Below are positions 27,949-37,783 of a stretch of 64,000 nucleotides of DNA, piece by piece. A program made the translations under genes and the position numbers. The notes under the pieces are model-generated. The model was not told the DNA's origin and made no database searches. It was given only the letters and a program-made list of their open reading frames with translations. The stretch comes from Roseimaritima ulvae (GTDB lineage Bacteria > Planctomycetota > Planctomycetia > Pirellulales > Pirellulaceae), in NCBI RefSeq assembly GCF_008065135.1, contig NZ_CP042914.1, positions 6,677,404 to 6,741,403 on the forward strand, given 5' to 3'. Position 1 is the first letter of the stretch, and each line of letters begins with the position of its first letter.

Positions 27949-29754
27949 ATGACCGTGTGGACTCTACGTGCGACGTTGCCACTGTGCGTGGCAAGCTTTC
28001 TTGCCGGCCTGTGCCTACTGCACAGCCTGCCCGCCGCGGCCCAGCAACCATCCAATGATCTGGTGGCGGTCGTCAACGCTGACCCCATCACCCGCGACCA
28101 ACTAGGCCAAGAAGCGGTCCGCCGCCACGGCGCCGAAGTGGTCGACGAAATGGTCAATCGCTACCTGATCGTGCAGGCCTGCAAAGCCAAAGGCATTCAG
28201 ATCAGCGGCCAACAGGTGCAGGACGAAGTGATCCGCATCGCTAAGAAATTTGGACTGACCACCGAAGCCTATCTGCAACTGCTGCTTGAAGAACGCGACT
28301 TCACGCCGCAACAGTACAGCAAAGACGTCGTCTGGCCGATGCTCTCGCTGCGAGCCTTGGTGGCCGACGAAGTTCAGGTCAGCGAAGCCGAAATCCGCAA
28401 AGCCATGGAAAGCCAATTTGGCGAAGCCGTCAAATGCCGCATGATCATGGTCGGCAGCCGCGCCAAAGCGGACCAGCTGCGTCAGTTAGCCGTCCAGAAG
28501 CCGCACGAATTTGGCGCCTTGGCGATGCGAGAAAGCGAAGATGAGACCAGCGCCAGCGTGCACGGCCTGATCCCGCCGATTCGCCGCCACACCGGTGACG
28601 CCGAATTTGAAAACATGGCGTTTGCCCTGAAAGATGGCGAAATCTCCAAGGTCTATCCGCTGGGTGATCAGTGGGTGATCCTGCAGTCGGTCCGCCACAT
28701 GCCCGCGTCCTACCCCGCCGAACACGCCTTACCGATGGTCCGGCAACAGATCTCCGACCGCATCGCCGACGAAAAAGTCCGTGTCGCCGCGTCCAAGCTG
28801 TTCAGCAAACTGCAGCAGGAAGCCAACGTGATCATCGTGTTGGGTGACGAAGCACAAACCAAGAAATACCCCGGAGTGGCCGCGATCATCAACGGCCAGA
28901 AGCTGACCGTCGCCACGGTCGCCGCCGAATGCATCGAACGCCATGGTGCGGCCGTGCTGGAAGGTGAAGTGAACCGCAAACTGTTGACGCAGGCTCTTCG
29001 CAAAGCCGACCGACGCGTCGAACAGGCCGACATCGATGAAGAAGTTCGCCGCGCCGCGGTCTCGTTTGGCTACGTCGACGCCCAAGGCAACGCCGACGTG
29101 GAGACTTGGATGCAGGCCATGTTAGGCGATGCCGATGCCAACGCTCGCGAACTGTACCTGCGTGATTCGGTATGGCCCACCGTGGCCCTGAAAAAACTGG
29201 TCGAAGGCCAGGTCGACGTCACGCAGGAAGACCTCCGCAAAGGCTTCGAAGCCAACTACGGACCTCGCTGCGAAATCCTGGCCTGCGTGCTGGGTGATCA
29301 ACGCACCGCACAAAAAGTCTGGGACATGGCACGTGCCAACCCGACCGACAAGTTCTTTGGCGAACTGGCTCATCAGTATTCGATCGAACCGATGAGCCAA
29401 AGCAACTTTGGCCGCGTCCCCCCGCTGGCCCGTCACAACGGCCAGGACACGCTGGAACGCGAAGCCTTCAAACTGAAACCCGGCGGTGTGGAAGCGATGA
29501 GCGGGATTATCTCGACCGGTGCCGAACGCTGGGTGATCATGCGTTGCGTGGGCTACACCGATCCGGTGGTCACCAAATTCGACGATACCGTCCGCGAAGA
29601 ACTGACTCGCACGATCTTCGAAAAGAAACAGCGTCTGGCCATGGCCGACACCATGGACAGCCTGAAGGAATCCGCCCAGATCGACAATTTCCTGGCCAAA
29701 CGCACCCAATTGGGCAGCCGGGTCCGCCAGGTTTCCAACACCGAAAAGCGTTAG
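27949..29754 (+). CDS. Secreted peptidyl-prolyl isomerase with two SurA/parvulin-like halves
   Basis: 601 residues. A good Shine-Dalgarno (AAGGAGG) precedes ATG 27949, which also starts the signal peptide (about 1-31). The protein is an internal duplication. Each half has a SurA-like N-terminal helical part (VVNADPITRDQLGQEAVRRHG... and IINGQKLTVATVAAECIERHG...) and a parvulin-like PPIase part. The matching segments are GLIPPIRRHTGDAEFENMAF in half one and GRVPPLARHNGQDTLEREAF in half two, each followed by a WVI strand. It probably acts as a periplasmic chaperone/isomerase for outer-membrane or secreted proteins. A terminator follows, so it is monocistronic. Confidence 0.9.
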   Translation: MTVWTLRATLPLCVASFLAGLCLLHSLPAAAQQPSNDLVAVVNADPITRDQLGQEAVRRHGAEVVDEMVNRYLIVQACKAKGIQISGQQVQDEVIRIAKKFGLTTEAYLQLLLEERDFTPQQYSKDVVWPMLSLRALVADEVQVSEAEIRKAMESQFGEAVKCRMIMVGSRAKADQLRQLAVQKPHEFGALAMRESEDETSASVHGLIPPIRRHTGDAEFENMAFALKDGEISKVYPLGDQWVILQSVRHMPASYPAEHALPMVRQQISDRIADEKVRVAASKLFSKLQQEANVIIVLGDEAQTKKYPGVAAIINGQKLTVATVAAECIERHGAAVLEGEVNRKLLTQALRKADRRVEQADIDEEVRRAAVSFGYVDAQGNADVETWMQAMLGDADANARELYLRDSVWPTVALKKLVEGQVDVTQEDLRKGFEANYGPRCEILACVLGDQRTAQKVWDMARANPTDKFFGELAHQYSIEPMSQSNFGRVPPLARHNGQDTLEREAFKLKPGGVEAMSGIISTGAERWVIMRCVGYTDPVVTKFDDTVREELTRTIFEKKQRLAMADTMDSLKESAQIDNFLAKRTQLGSRVRQVSNTEKR

Positions 29755-29824
29755 CGAAGCGGCCACCGACCGCTGGCCCCACGCCCCATCAGCCGCTGGG
29801 CGCTAGCCCCCGGTTCCCCCCCGA

Positions 29825-29859
29825 CCCGACTTCCAGGCCTCCGGAAGTCGGGTTTTTTT
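29825..29859 (+). terminator. Rho-independent terminator
   Basis: Stem CCCGACTTCC / GGAAGTCGGG with loop AGGCCTCC, then seven T. It lies about 70 bases after the parvulin gene. Confidence 0.95.
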
Positions 29860-29974
29860 CTTGGATTTGGGCAATTGCCTGCCCCCTGTGCTAAGCGGGG
29901 ACCAAAATGAGACAATGGGGGCCCGAACACCTTTGAATTCCCTGCCCACCTTCCATCGCCTACCGCGTATTGCC

Positions 29975-31258
29975 ATGAGTGACGCTATTAATCTTGACGG
30001 GCCGGCCATCGAATCGCCGTCGGTCGACCCCGCTGAATCCGCTACGGCCAAACAGAGTGTCCCGGTCAAAGTGGCCGGCCGCGTCGATCGCTTGCCGCCC
30101 TACATGTTCGGCCGCATCAACGCCATGCTGTACCAAAAGCGTCGCGATGGCAGCGACGTGATCGACCTGGGCATGGGCAACCCTTCAGATCCGCCCGATC
30201 CGATCGTGGTGGCCAAACTGGCCGAAGCCGCCGCCGATGAACGCAACCACGGCTACAGCAAGTCCAACGGGATCGCCAACCTGCGACGTGAGGTGGCCAG
30301 CAAGTACTATCGCAAGTACGGCGCCCGCCTGGATCCTGAATCGGAAATCATCGCCTGCCTGGGTAGCAAGGAAGGCTTCTCGCACATGTGCCTGGCGCTG
30401 ATGGGACCGGGCGATACCGCGATGATCCCTGCGCCGTATTTCCCGATTCACATGTACGGCGTGATCCTGGCTTCGGGCAACGTGGTTTCGTTGGACGTGG
30501 CCGATCCCGACAAATTTCTGTCCAACGTCGCCTACACCTGCGAAAACCTGACGCCACGGCCCAAGGTGCTGATCGTCAACTATCCCCACAATCCCTCTTC
30601 GGCCACGATCGATCCCTCGTTTTTCGTCGAGGTCGTTCGTTTGGCGCGGAAGTACCAGTTCATGGTGCTACACGATTTTGCATACGCCGACATCGCCTTT
30701 GATGGCTACCAACCGCCCAGCTTTCTGGCCGTCGACGGAGCCAAGGAGGTGGGCGTCGAATTTACGACGATGAGCAAGGGCTACAACATGGCCGGCTGGC
30801 GAGTCGGATTCTGTGCCGGCAACGCCGAAATGATCCGAGCCTTGGGAACCATCAAGGGCTACTACGATTACGGCATGTTCCAAGCCATCCAGATCGCGGC
30901 CATCGTGGCTCTGCGAGAAACCGAGGCAGCCGTCGAAGCCCAATCGGTGGTCTACCAAAAACGCCGCGACGTGCTGGTCAACGGCTTGCGGCGACTGGGC
31001 TGGAAAGTGACACCTCCCAAAGCCGGGATGTTCGTCTGGGCCGAAGTCCCCGAGCAATGGCGGAAGGCGATGAGCACCATGGACTTTGCCATGATGCTGC
31101 TCGAACAAGGCGATGTGGCGGTCAGCCCCGGCAGCGGATTTGGACCGGCCGGCGAAGGCTATCTGCGGTTGGCGCTGGTGGAAAACCAACAACGCCTCCG
31201 CCAAGCCATCCGCCAAATCGGCCGCTGCCTGGAAAAAGCCAGCGCAGCCCAAGCGTAA
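29975..31258 (+). CDS. PLP-dependent aminotransferase, AlaC-like
   Basis: 427 residues, fold type I class I/II. The best match by eye is AlaC/YfdZ (glutamate-pyruvate aminotransferase) or the related LL-diaminopimelate aminotransferase group: [17 protein letters not shown], the [18 protein letters not shown] segment, [10 protein letters not shown], and the PLP lysine in [16 protein letters not shown] (about Lys268). It catalyses amino transfer between amino acids and 2-oxo acids in the cytoplasm. The N-terminal 30 residues are not conserved. The frame is open further upstream, but it enters the preceding terminator region, so ATG 29975 is preferred. Confidence 0.9.
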   Translation: MSDAINLDGPAIESPSVDPAESATAKQSVPVKVAGRVDRLPPYMFGRINAMLYQKRRDGSDVIDLGMGNPSDPPDPIVVAKLAEAAADERNHGYSKSNGIANLRREVASKYYRKYGARLDPESEIIACLGSKEGFSHMCLALMGPGDTAMIPAPYFPIHMYGVILASGNVVSLDVADPDKFLSNVAYTCENLTPRPKVLIVNYPHNPSSATIDPSFFVEVVRLARKYQFMVLHDFAYADIAFDGYQPPSFLAVDGAKEVGVEFTTMSKGYNMAGWRVGFCAGNAEMIRALGTIKGYYDYGMFQAIQIAAIVALRETEAAVEAQSVVYQKRRDVLVNGLRRLGWKVTPPKAGMFVWAEVPEQWRKAMSTMDFAMMLLEQGDVAVSPGSGFGPAGEGYLRLALVENQQRLRQAIRQIGRCLEKASAAQA

Positions 31259-31289
31259 CAAGCAGCCAGCACGCCCGTCGCCATCGTCC

Positions 31290-31342
31290 CCGTAGCTACC
31301 GTCGCCAGACGGTGGGAGGGCGCTCTGGCGAGCGTCGCTACG
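31290..31342. repeat. Two family B hairpin repeats
   Basis: A forward CCGTC/GACGG unit at 31291-31316 and a reverse CGCTC/GAGCG unit at about 31319-31341, between two convergent genes. Confidence 0.85.
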
Positions 31343-31349
31343 GTCTGCG

Positions 31350-31823
31350 CTACGGTCCTGACGTATCGGGTCGCTCTTCCTGGTACTTGACCTTGGCGGC
31401 TTCGGCGGGCACCTCAAAGTCCTTGGTGGTGTCTTCCTCGGGCAATTGCGTGGGAATCTCGTAATACGGGAACAACGCCGTAGAGACCTCCTCGCCGGAC
31501 TCTTCGTCGGTCTTCGCGCCGCTGGGATCGATGCCCTCGATTCCCACTACGATCGCGCCGCCGGCCATCTTCTTGCCCCCTTCGGCCGCCGTATCGTATT
31601 TGCCATCGACGATATTGGCGTACCCGGTATGCCCGACATTGTCCTTGGACCCATCGGGGCGGAAGTAGATTTTTCCGGCCGGGATCGGGTTGCCGTCAAA
31701 GCTAACACTTCCCGAGATATCGTAACCACTGTCGCCACTACAGCCGCTGAACAAGCAAGCCGCAACCACCACCGCCAACGCCGACTTCCCAAAGCCGCGA
31801 GCTGAATTCGATCGACTACACAT
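31350..31823 (-). CDS. Small planctomycete lipoprotein (beta-domain type)
   Basis: 157 residues. After a basic N-terminus (MCSRSNSARGFGKS) comes a hydrophobic stretch ending in the lipobox LFSGC, so the protein is likely lipid-anchored. The next segment, YDISGSVSFDGNPIPAGKIYFRPDG, is typical of the small carboxypeptidase-regulatory-like domain found in planctomycete lipoproteins. It is followed by an acidic, Thr/Glu-rich part. It lies 87 bases downstream of a DUF1559 gene on the same strand, a pairing that is very common in planctomycetes. An open upstream extension (to 31898) is not needed. The function is unknown; it probably resides in the cell envelope. Confidence 0.82.
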   Translation of the reverse strand: MCSRSNSARGFGKSALAVVVAACLFSGCSGDSGYDISGSVSFDGNPIPAGKIYFRPDGSKDNVGHTGYANIVDGKYDTAAEGGKKMAGGAIVVGIEGIDPSGAKTDEESGEEVSTALFPYYEIPTQLPEEDTTKDFEVPAEAAKVKYQEERPDTSGP

Positions 31824-31910
31824 AAAGATACTCAGACAGACAAGTTGGATAACTAGATAAGAAAACCTGGAGCCACCGGCCTGATGCCCCCAGGGCACAC
31901 GAGCAACAGA

Positions 31911-32885
31911 CTACTGCTGTGCCGTGACTTCACCATGTTTGACGCTGGCCAAACATTTATAGAGCGCCATGTCGATGGTTTCGGCGATAAATCGGACGCT
32001 GCCATCGGCGTTGACAAACTGAGCTCCACCGGGATGGTTGGATGCAAAGCTAATGTCGTTGAAGTTATTCGATCCGTTATAGAACGTGGAATTGATCGGG
32101 TAAGTCACGTTTTTGGTCGTGCCCGAACCACCGTTTTGGCCACGCACCCAGCTGCGATAATCATTGGTTTGACCGGGTGGCAATGAGATCGAACGTTCGG
32201 CGACCATCAGGGTGTTGGACGTCCCGTCGAGAATCGTGGCAAACTTGACACGGTGCTTGGTGGTCACGCTGCCGGGATTATCCCTGTACTGCTGCAGCGC
32301 CCCGTCGGTGGCGTAAGCTCCATTGTTGGTCGCCGCCCCCACCACGTATCGGTAGGTCGTACCGTTGTAGACGTTCAGCGAAGGATTCGCCCGACTGGAA
32401 GGCCCCATTACACCGTAGTAATGAGTGGTGTGATTGAAGGTACCATCATCGGTCCGCTCCGCACCATTGGTGGACCGGTTATCCGCGCCCGAGGGACACT
32501 TGTAGCCGGGTATCTCGTAGTTGCCCACGATGTTGTTGACTTCCGCCGTGTAGGGCTGCGTAAAGTCGTACTGTTCGTAAATCGCCTGCTGTTCGATGTT
32601 AGGCAGGATGAACACCAACCAACTGGTGCCTTTTATGTACGTCGGCCCCGACGCGCTTTTGGGCTCTGGATACACGTTTTCCTGAGCCCCGGGCGGAAAG
32701 TGCCCGTAAGTGTCATGGAAGGTGTGCAATGCCAACCCCAACTGCTTGCAGTTATTGCTGCAACTCATCCGCCTGGCCGCTTCCCGAGCCGCTTGCACGG
32801 CCGGCAACAGCAACCCCACCAATACCCCGATGATGGCAATCACCACCAACAATTCCACCAATGTGAATCCTCGCTTACGTAACAT
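31911..32885 (-). CDS. DUF1559 domain protein with prepilin-type N-terminus
   Basis: 324 residues from ATG 32885. The N-terminus carries the type IV pilin-like methylation motif (RKRGFTLVELLVVIAIIGV; cleavage after Gly) and the adjoining LLLPAVQAAREAARRMSCSNNCKQLGLALHTFHD block that defines the planctomycete DUF1559 family. The rest is a beta-rich, Asn/Gly-rich pseudopilin-like domain with the C-terminal ASNHPGGAQFVNADGSVRFI signature. These proteins occur in many copies per planctomycete genome and are presumed surface or pseudopilus components. It is first in a two-gene unit with the small lipoprotein downstream. Confidence 0.95.
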   Translation of the reverse strand: MLRKRGFTLVELLVVIAIIGVLVGLLLPAVQAAREAARRMSCSNNCKQLGLALHTFHDTYGHFPPGAQENVYPEPKSASGPTYIKGTSWLVFILPNIEQQAIYEQYDFTQPYTAEVNNIVGNYEIPGYKCPSGADNRSTNGAERTDDGTFNHTTHYYGVMGPSSRANPSLNVYNGTTYRYVVGAATNNGAYATDGALQQYRDNPGSVTTKHRVKFATILDGTSNTLMVAERSISLPPGQTNDYRSWVRGQNGGSGTTKNVTYPINSTFYNGSNNFNDISFASNHPGGAQFVNADGSVRFIAETIDMALYKCLASVKHGEVTAQQ

Positions 32886-33116
32886 CAAACCAATCTCCAA
32901 CAAAATTAAGAAAAGAAGAATAGAGAAAGTGTCTCAGTCCCCAAGGTGAACAGGAGCCCCATTGAATATAAAGTCCAGGGTCCCGCCCCCCCGCAATAGA
33001 GGAAGCGACAGGTGCCAATGTAGCGGCACACAAGGTCGACAACAACATTTTTCTCACGCTGCGGATTGGAAACCTGCACCGCCCCGGGAGGGCCCCCGTG
33101 GTGAACACGCCAGCAA
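32886..33116. other. Intergenic region upstream of the DUF1559 gene
   Basis: No gene is supported. The part next to the DUF1559 start is A-rich on the plus strand (AACAAAATTAAGAAAAGAAG), so the promoter of the minus-strand gene is expected here. The small frames crossing into the neighbouring hairpins are repeat-derived artefacts. Confidence 0.45.
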
Positions 33117-33221
33117 CGCAGCGACGCTCGCCAGAGCGTGGGACCGCCCGAGCTCGTAGCCGAACTCGCCAGAGTTTGGAAGTGCGCAGCCCGCCCACCG
33201 TCTGGCGACGGTAGCTACGGG
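33117..33221. repeat. Three family B hairpin repeats
   Basis: Forward CGCTC/GAGCG (33118-33143), forward AACTC/GAGTT (33155-33180) and reverse CCGTC/GACGG (33194-33220) units, 15 bases from the end of the giant surface protein gene. Confidence 0.88.
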
Positions 33222-33235
33222 GGCTTTTGGCCGGG

Positions 33236-36200
33236 CTAGGCGAAGTACCAATGCCCCACTAGGCCATCGTCCAGATCCACATAATGCAGCGTGCCATCGG
33301 GGCCTTGCTGGATGGCAACCACCACGGCTGCGTCGGTGGCAAAGTTCTGCACGCTGATTACGTTGCCGTCGGCATCGATGTTAGCGTTGCGAACCAAACC
33401 TTGCCCCAGGTCGTTGAAGAACAAGTCGCCCTGGAATTCCTCCGGATAGACATCGGCAGTATAGAAACTGCCCAGTACGATCGCGTTGATACCGTCCGCG
33501 GCGTGATTGAGCGCAAACTGGGACGCGGTCACTTCCGCACCGCTGGCATAAAACGCCTGAGCTTCAGGAAGGTCTTGGTAGCCGCCGGTACGCAAACTTG
33601 TTCCGCTGCCGCCTTCATAGTACGGCCAGCCGAAATTGGCACCCGCAGGTCCCGCGTTGATTTCTTCCCACTGCGTATAACCCACATCGCCGATGTACAA
33701 CTGGCCAGAATCGGGATCGACGGTGATCCGGAACGGATTCCTCAAGCCGTACTGATAGACCTTCGAGCGATTGGCATCGGGATCGTCTGCGACGAAGAAC
33801 GGATTGCCCGCGACCCCGTCACCGGTCAGCGGATCGATCCGCAGGACTTTACCGGACAGGTTATCGATATCTTGTACCCGAGTCGCGCGGGGGTCCACAC
33901 GGTTGTAGCTTGCACCGTCGCCGATCGAAACAAACAGGTTACCCTCGTTATCAAAGGCCAGCGAGCCGACGGTGTGGGATTCACTGTCACTGGCGATAAA
34001 GTCCTGCAGGTTACTGCCATCGGGCAAGATTCCCGCCGGCGGTTCTTCAAAATCGACCGTACTGTTGGCGAACCCGTTGAAGTTTTCCCAGGTGCTGTTT
34101 TCACCCAACAGGATGACTTCGCTGTTCGCCACGGCGGTGGTGTAGTTGGTGGACGCGTCGGCGGTGACACGAATTAACCTTCCGGCACGATTGCCGTTTT
34201 GATCCGGGCCCGCCAAGGGATCGTCCAGGTTCTCGTAAACCTCCGGGGGATCATAAGTGAACAGCAAGTACACGTAGGGGTTGGCTTCGAATTCAGGATG
34301 CACAGCGATGTCCAACAAGCCGCGGTCGCGGGTGTCGTTCACCTGATCCCGAATGTCAATAAACGGCTCGGCTTGCAACACACCGTCACGGACGACTTTC
34401 ACCAAGCCCGACTTTTCCGCGATGTACAGGTTCTGATCGTTGTCACTCCACTCGATATCGATGGGCTGCGTCAATCCGGAAATCAACGTTTCAGAAACCA
34501 AGGTGGTGCCCGGCGTGGGCGGCAAAATGGTGCCCGGCGTATCGAGCGAAAAGTCCCAATTCAGTACGCGGTGATTGTTAAAGTAGCCCCCCGTCGCCGC
34601 GGTAAAGCCCAGGTATCCGGTGCTGCCGACCTGGGCTTGCAGGTCCAGATCCACAACCATCAAAGGCTGATCGGGCTTGTCGACCGAGCCGCTGACGTAC
34701 ACCGCTAACTTGTCCGTATTGCCGTTGTAGTCGACCCAGGCGGTGATCAGTGCCGCGTTGTTCAAATCCAGCAAGGGGACGCGGGCATCGAGGGGCGTTG
34801 CCAAATTACCGTCGACGTTGATGGCCAAGTGATTGTTGTTGATATCGCCATCATTCAAATAGGTGTCAAACTCCACGGCCACGCTATTGTCGATCCCGCT
34901 CAATCCCAATCCCCCGCCACCGCTGCCGATCGCATTCAAGCCGCGCGGATCGTTTTGAATGACGAAGCTAAACCCGTCGGCGCCCAACGACTGCTGACCG
35001 CCGTCCAGCTGAAATTGGAATTGGGTCTGGAACGAGGTGTCACTGTGAATCGGCAGCGGTTCGGTTAAGTAAGCCGCGCCCAATTGAGCCCGTAGATCGG
35101 GGGTCAGCAACAATTCGTCGCCGCTGATTGCAGCGTCACCGACCAAAGTCAATCCTTCGGCACCGCTGAAATCGGCAAAGTTGGGCAAGACCACATCGTC
35201 GTCCTGGATGGTCACGGTAGCGGTGCGAGGAGCTAACAACGTGGCGCCGCCGGTGACGTTATCAATCGCAAATCCAAACGTCTCATTGCCCTCGGCCAGC
35301 GTGTCATTCGATACCGCGACCACGACTTCACTTGCGGTCTGCCCGGATTCGAATACCAGCGTGCCACTACGAGCTTCAAAGTCTTCGCCGGAAGTGGCCG
35401 TGGCATCGATAGTGCTGTAATCCACCGTCACACGTCCGTCGCTGCCGCCGGTTCGCTGCACGGTCAGGGTCACCGTCTCCGCAGCTTCGTCTACCTCCAG
35501 CACGCTGCTGGCCAACGCGATCACGCCGGCCTGGCCTTGCCCGGCATCGTATTGGAAGTAACCGTTACCGTGCAGGTATTCGCTCTCGCGATACCCCGGC
35601 GTGATGCCGTCCGCTTCCAGGTAGGTGCCCGTGGAATACACCGTCGGGGCTTCGCTTTCATAGCTGACTCCGCCGACCACGATGCGATCGACACGGAGGT
35701 TGCGGTCGATCGTTTCGCTGAACAGGTCGTTCGTAAACGCCACCCGCACCTGATCGGCGGTGATGACGCCGTTTACCTCGGCGGTGTAAGCGACGTATTG
35801 TTCGGCTTGGTCATCGCCACCGATGTCGGTCCAGCTCCGCACGGTCGCTCCGTCGATCTGCAGTTCCATCTGTTCGGTGTTGGTGGAACCGGCCGCATAG
35901 ATCGTAATCGTGGTTTGTTCGCCGCCGGGGTCCTGACCAGGATATTGGAAGTATCCATTGCTGTGCAGCGTTTCGGATCGCCGGAACCCGGGCTGCGTGC
36001 CGTCTTCGGGTTTCCAGGTGCCGGTGGAATATACGTCGGGCGATTCGGTTTCAATGAAGGTGTCGTCGATTTGCAGCGAGTCGACGTACAGATTGCGATC
36101 GATGCCACCGTCTTCGTACAGGTCGTTGGTGAAGGCGATTTGAACGCGATCGGCGGTGATCGTTTCGGCGGCTTGATACTGATAGGTCACGAATTGCCGG

Positions 36201-37423
36201 TTGCCCGGATCGCCGCCTACGTCGTCCCAGATGCGTACCGTTTGACCATCGATCCGCAGCTCCATCGTCTCCTGCCCGGTCTCGCCGGCCGCGCGAATCT
36301 GGATCAACGAACCGCTGGGGTCAGGATCGGGCTCGGCGTACTGGAAGTAACCGTCGGCGTGGAGCACTTCGCTGAGCCGATTGCCCGGCGTCACCCCATC
36401 TTCGGGTGTCCAGGTACCGGTGGAGAGCACCGTGGGATCTTCGGTTTCAAAGGTTTGCCCATCGACGGTGATACTATCAACCCGCAGGTTACGATCGACG
36501 CCGCCGTCGACGAACAGGTCGTTGGTAAACGCCACTCGAATACGGTCGGCCGAAACGCCGTCGGCCGCTTCGTAGGTGAACGTCTGAAACTGCCGCTCGT
36601 CAAAGTCGCCACCAATGTTGTCCCAAGTCTGCACGGTGACGCCATCGATCTGCAGTTGCATTTGTTCTTCACCGGTGGCGCCGGCGGCACGAATCGAAAT
36701 CGGCAGCAGGCTGTCAAACGATTGCAGCGCCGCGTCGGCAAACGCGACACGCGAATCCACCGCGCCCAGGTGGTATTCCAATTCCCAGTCACCGCCTCGC
36801 CGGTCGTTGCCGGTACGGTCGACCGACGCCGCCACATCCGCACCGCTCAACTGAGCCAAACGGCCGACAAAGTGTTGTCCCCGGTCGCCCTGAGCGACCT
36901 CGCAGCCATACAACAGGATGTCGGCATTGGGGGCTAGCGCGGCGGCCCATTGTTCGATCCGCTGCTGTTGCTGTTGCAAACTGTGAGCATCGACGACTTG
37001 GCCGGCCAACTGCAAGCTGCCGGGCTTGCCGTGGGAAACGAGGTGCAGGGACTGAACGTTTTGGCGTCGCTGCAGCACGTCGGAAATCTGCTCGAGGCCA
37101 TCGCCGTGGGGATCCAACAGAACGACTTCGGCATCGTCGACAAGGCCCTCGGCGAGAACCTGGAAATCCGTCACAGCCGCGTCGACAAACACGATCGAGG
37201 AGGCAGTCGTGCGAGCCGCCTGCTGAGTGTCCAACCGTTCGACCTTCCCGCCCGGGACCACTTCGGCCACCTCGGCGGCGTCTCCACCAGCCACGTCGGC
37301 GACCACCGCTCCGGCATCGCCGGCGAGCATCACGCGGGGTTCCAGCTCGGCGGATTCCCAACGCATTGGCTGGCGCAGCGGAGCTTTCCGCGGTCCCCAC
37401 AGTCGTTTGATCAGTCTGGACAT
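33236..37423 (-). CDS. Giant LEPR/DUF4347 surface protein with CBM repeats, Calx-beta, lectin-like and sugar dehydrogenase domains
   Basis: 1395 residues with no classical signal peptide. Order: a basic start, then the planctomycete LEPR-xLL motif (ELEPRVMLAG, 26-35); a DUF4347 domain (about 77-224, with LHLVSHGKPGSLQLAG and ADILLYGCEVAQGDRGQ); three tandem repeats of about 120 residues (about 242-362, 373-493, 505-625) resembling Ca-dependent xylan-binding CBMs, each with RAAG-x-T..EQM-LQIDG, VAFTNDL and GYFQY; a Calx-beta repeat (about 635-735, ending TVTIQDDD); an L-type-lectin-like domain (about 740-935); and a glucose/sorbosone dehydrogenase-type beta propeller (about 955-1390, with RGLLDIAVHPEF, SIGDGASYN and GLRNPFRI). 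It is probably exported to the cell surface to bind and oxidise polysaccharide-derived sugars. It lies next to a set of export-type genes that may secrete it. Confidence 0.9.
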   Translation of the reverse strand: MSRLIKRLWGPRKAPLRQPMRWESAELEPRVMLAGDAGAVVADVAGGDAAEVAEVVPGGKVERLDTQQAARTTASSIVFVDAAVTDFQVLAEGLVDDAEVVLLDPHGDGLEQISDVLQRRQNVQSLHLVSHGKPGSLQLAGQVVDAHSLQQQQQRIEQWAAALAPNADILLYGCEVAQGDRGQHFVGRLAQLSGADVAASVDRTGNDRRGGDWELEYHLGAVDSRVAFADAALQSFDSLLPISIRAAGATGEEQMQLQIDGVTVQTWDNIGGDFDERQFQTFTYEAADGVSADRIRVAFTNDLFVDGGVDRNLRVDSITVDGQTFETEDPTVLSTGTWTPEDGVTPGNRLSEVLHADGYFQYAEPDPDPSGSLIQIRAAGETGQETMELRIDGQTVRIWDDVGGDPGNRQFVTYQYQAAETITADRVQIAFTNDLYEDGGIDRNLYVDSLQIDDTFIETESPDVYSTGTWKPEDGTQPGFRRSETLHSNGYFQYPGQDPGGEQTTITIYAAGSTNTEQMELQIDGATVRSWTDIGGDDQAEQYVAYTAEVNGVITADQVRVAFTNDLFSETIDRNLRVDRIVVGGVSYESEAPTVYSTGTYLEADGITPGYRESEYLHGNGYFQYDAGQGQAGVIALASSVLEVDEAAETVTLTVQRTGGSDGRVTVDYSTIDATATSGEDFEARSGTLVFESGQTASEVVVAVSNDTLAEGNETFGFAIDNVTGGATLLAPRTATVTIQDDDVVLPNFADFSGAEGLTLVGDAAISGDELLLTPDLRAQLGAAYLTEPLPIHSDTSFQTQFQFQLDGGQQSLGADGFSFVIQNDPRGLNAIGSGGGGLGLSGIDNSVAVEFDTYLNDGDINNNHLAINVDGNLATPLDARVPLLDLNNAALITAWVDYNGNTDKLAVYVSGSVDKPDQPLMVVDLDLQAQVGSTGYLGFTAATGGYFNNHRVLNWDFSLDTPGTILPPTPGTTLVSETLISGLTQPIDIEWSDNDQNLYIAEKSGLVKVVRDGVLQAEPFIDIRDQVNDTRDRGLLDIAVHPEFEANPYVYLLFTYDPPEVYENLDDPLAGPDQNGNRAGRLIRVTADASTNYTTAVANSEVILLGENSTWENFNGFANSTVDFEEPPAGILPDGSNLQDFIASDSESHTVGSLAFDNEGNLFVSIGDGASYNRVDPRATRVQDIDNLSGKVLRIDPLTGDGVAGNPFFVADDPDANRSKVYQYGLRNPFRITVDPDSGQLYIGDVGYTQWEEINAGPAGANFGWPYYEGGSGTSLRTGGYQDLPEAQAFYASGAEVTASQFALNHAADGINAIVLGSFYTADVYPEEFQGDLFFNDLGQGLVRNANIDADGNVISVQNFATDAAVVVAIQQGPDGTLHYVDLDDGLVGHWYFA

Positions 37424-37783
37424 CGGCTTGATCTCGATCGTTTTTCACATAGTTATATGCCCCCCACCAGTATCGACGACGATAATCCCCCCAATGGTGA
37501 AAAGCAACAAAATCAGCACATTGGGCCGCGGAGCGAAGAATCGCGGAACGAAGACTTGGCGAAATCGATCGCGTTGACTAACGTCGAACTTAGGCTCTGT
37601 CTGAACACGGCAAGAGCACCGATCTCTAAGCGATTCCTCGGTGTCCCCCGTCCACCAGATCATTGGCGCACTCCGTCTTCCAGCCCCCCAAATTTGATCG
37701 GAATGATTTGGGGGAGGGGGGACCGGTTATCTGCCAGGGCCTAGTCTTCCTGCTTTCCTGTCTCATCCGTTGTGGCTCATCCC
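37424..37783. other. Divergent intergenic region between the giant protein and the MFP gene
   Basis: About 360 bases with no convincing gene. The stretch next to the giant-protein start contains TATAACTATG on the minus strand, a possible -10-like element. A purine-rich run (GGGGGAGGGGGGA near 37709-37722) precedes the MFP gene. No dispersed repeats are present, unlike most other gaps. Both flanking promoters should be here, which would allow coordinate control. Confidence 0.45.

Noticed and set aside
32875-33198. 107-codon minus-strand frame before the DUF1559 gene
   Set aside because: Half of it is repeat-derived (RTSKLWRVRLRARA) and the rest overlaps the DUF1559 upstream region without a domain.
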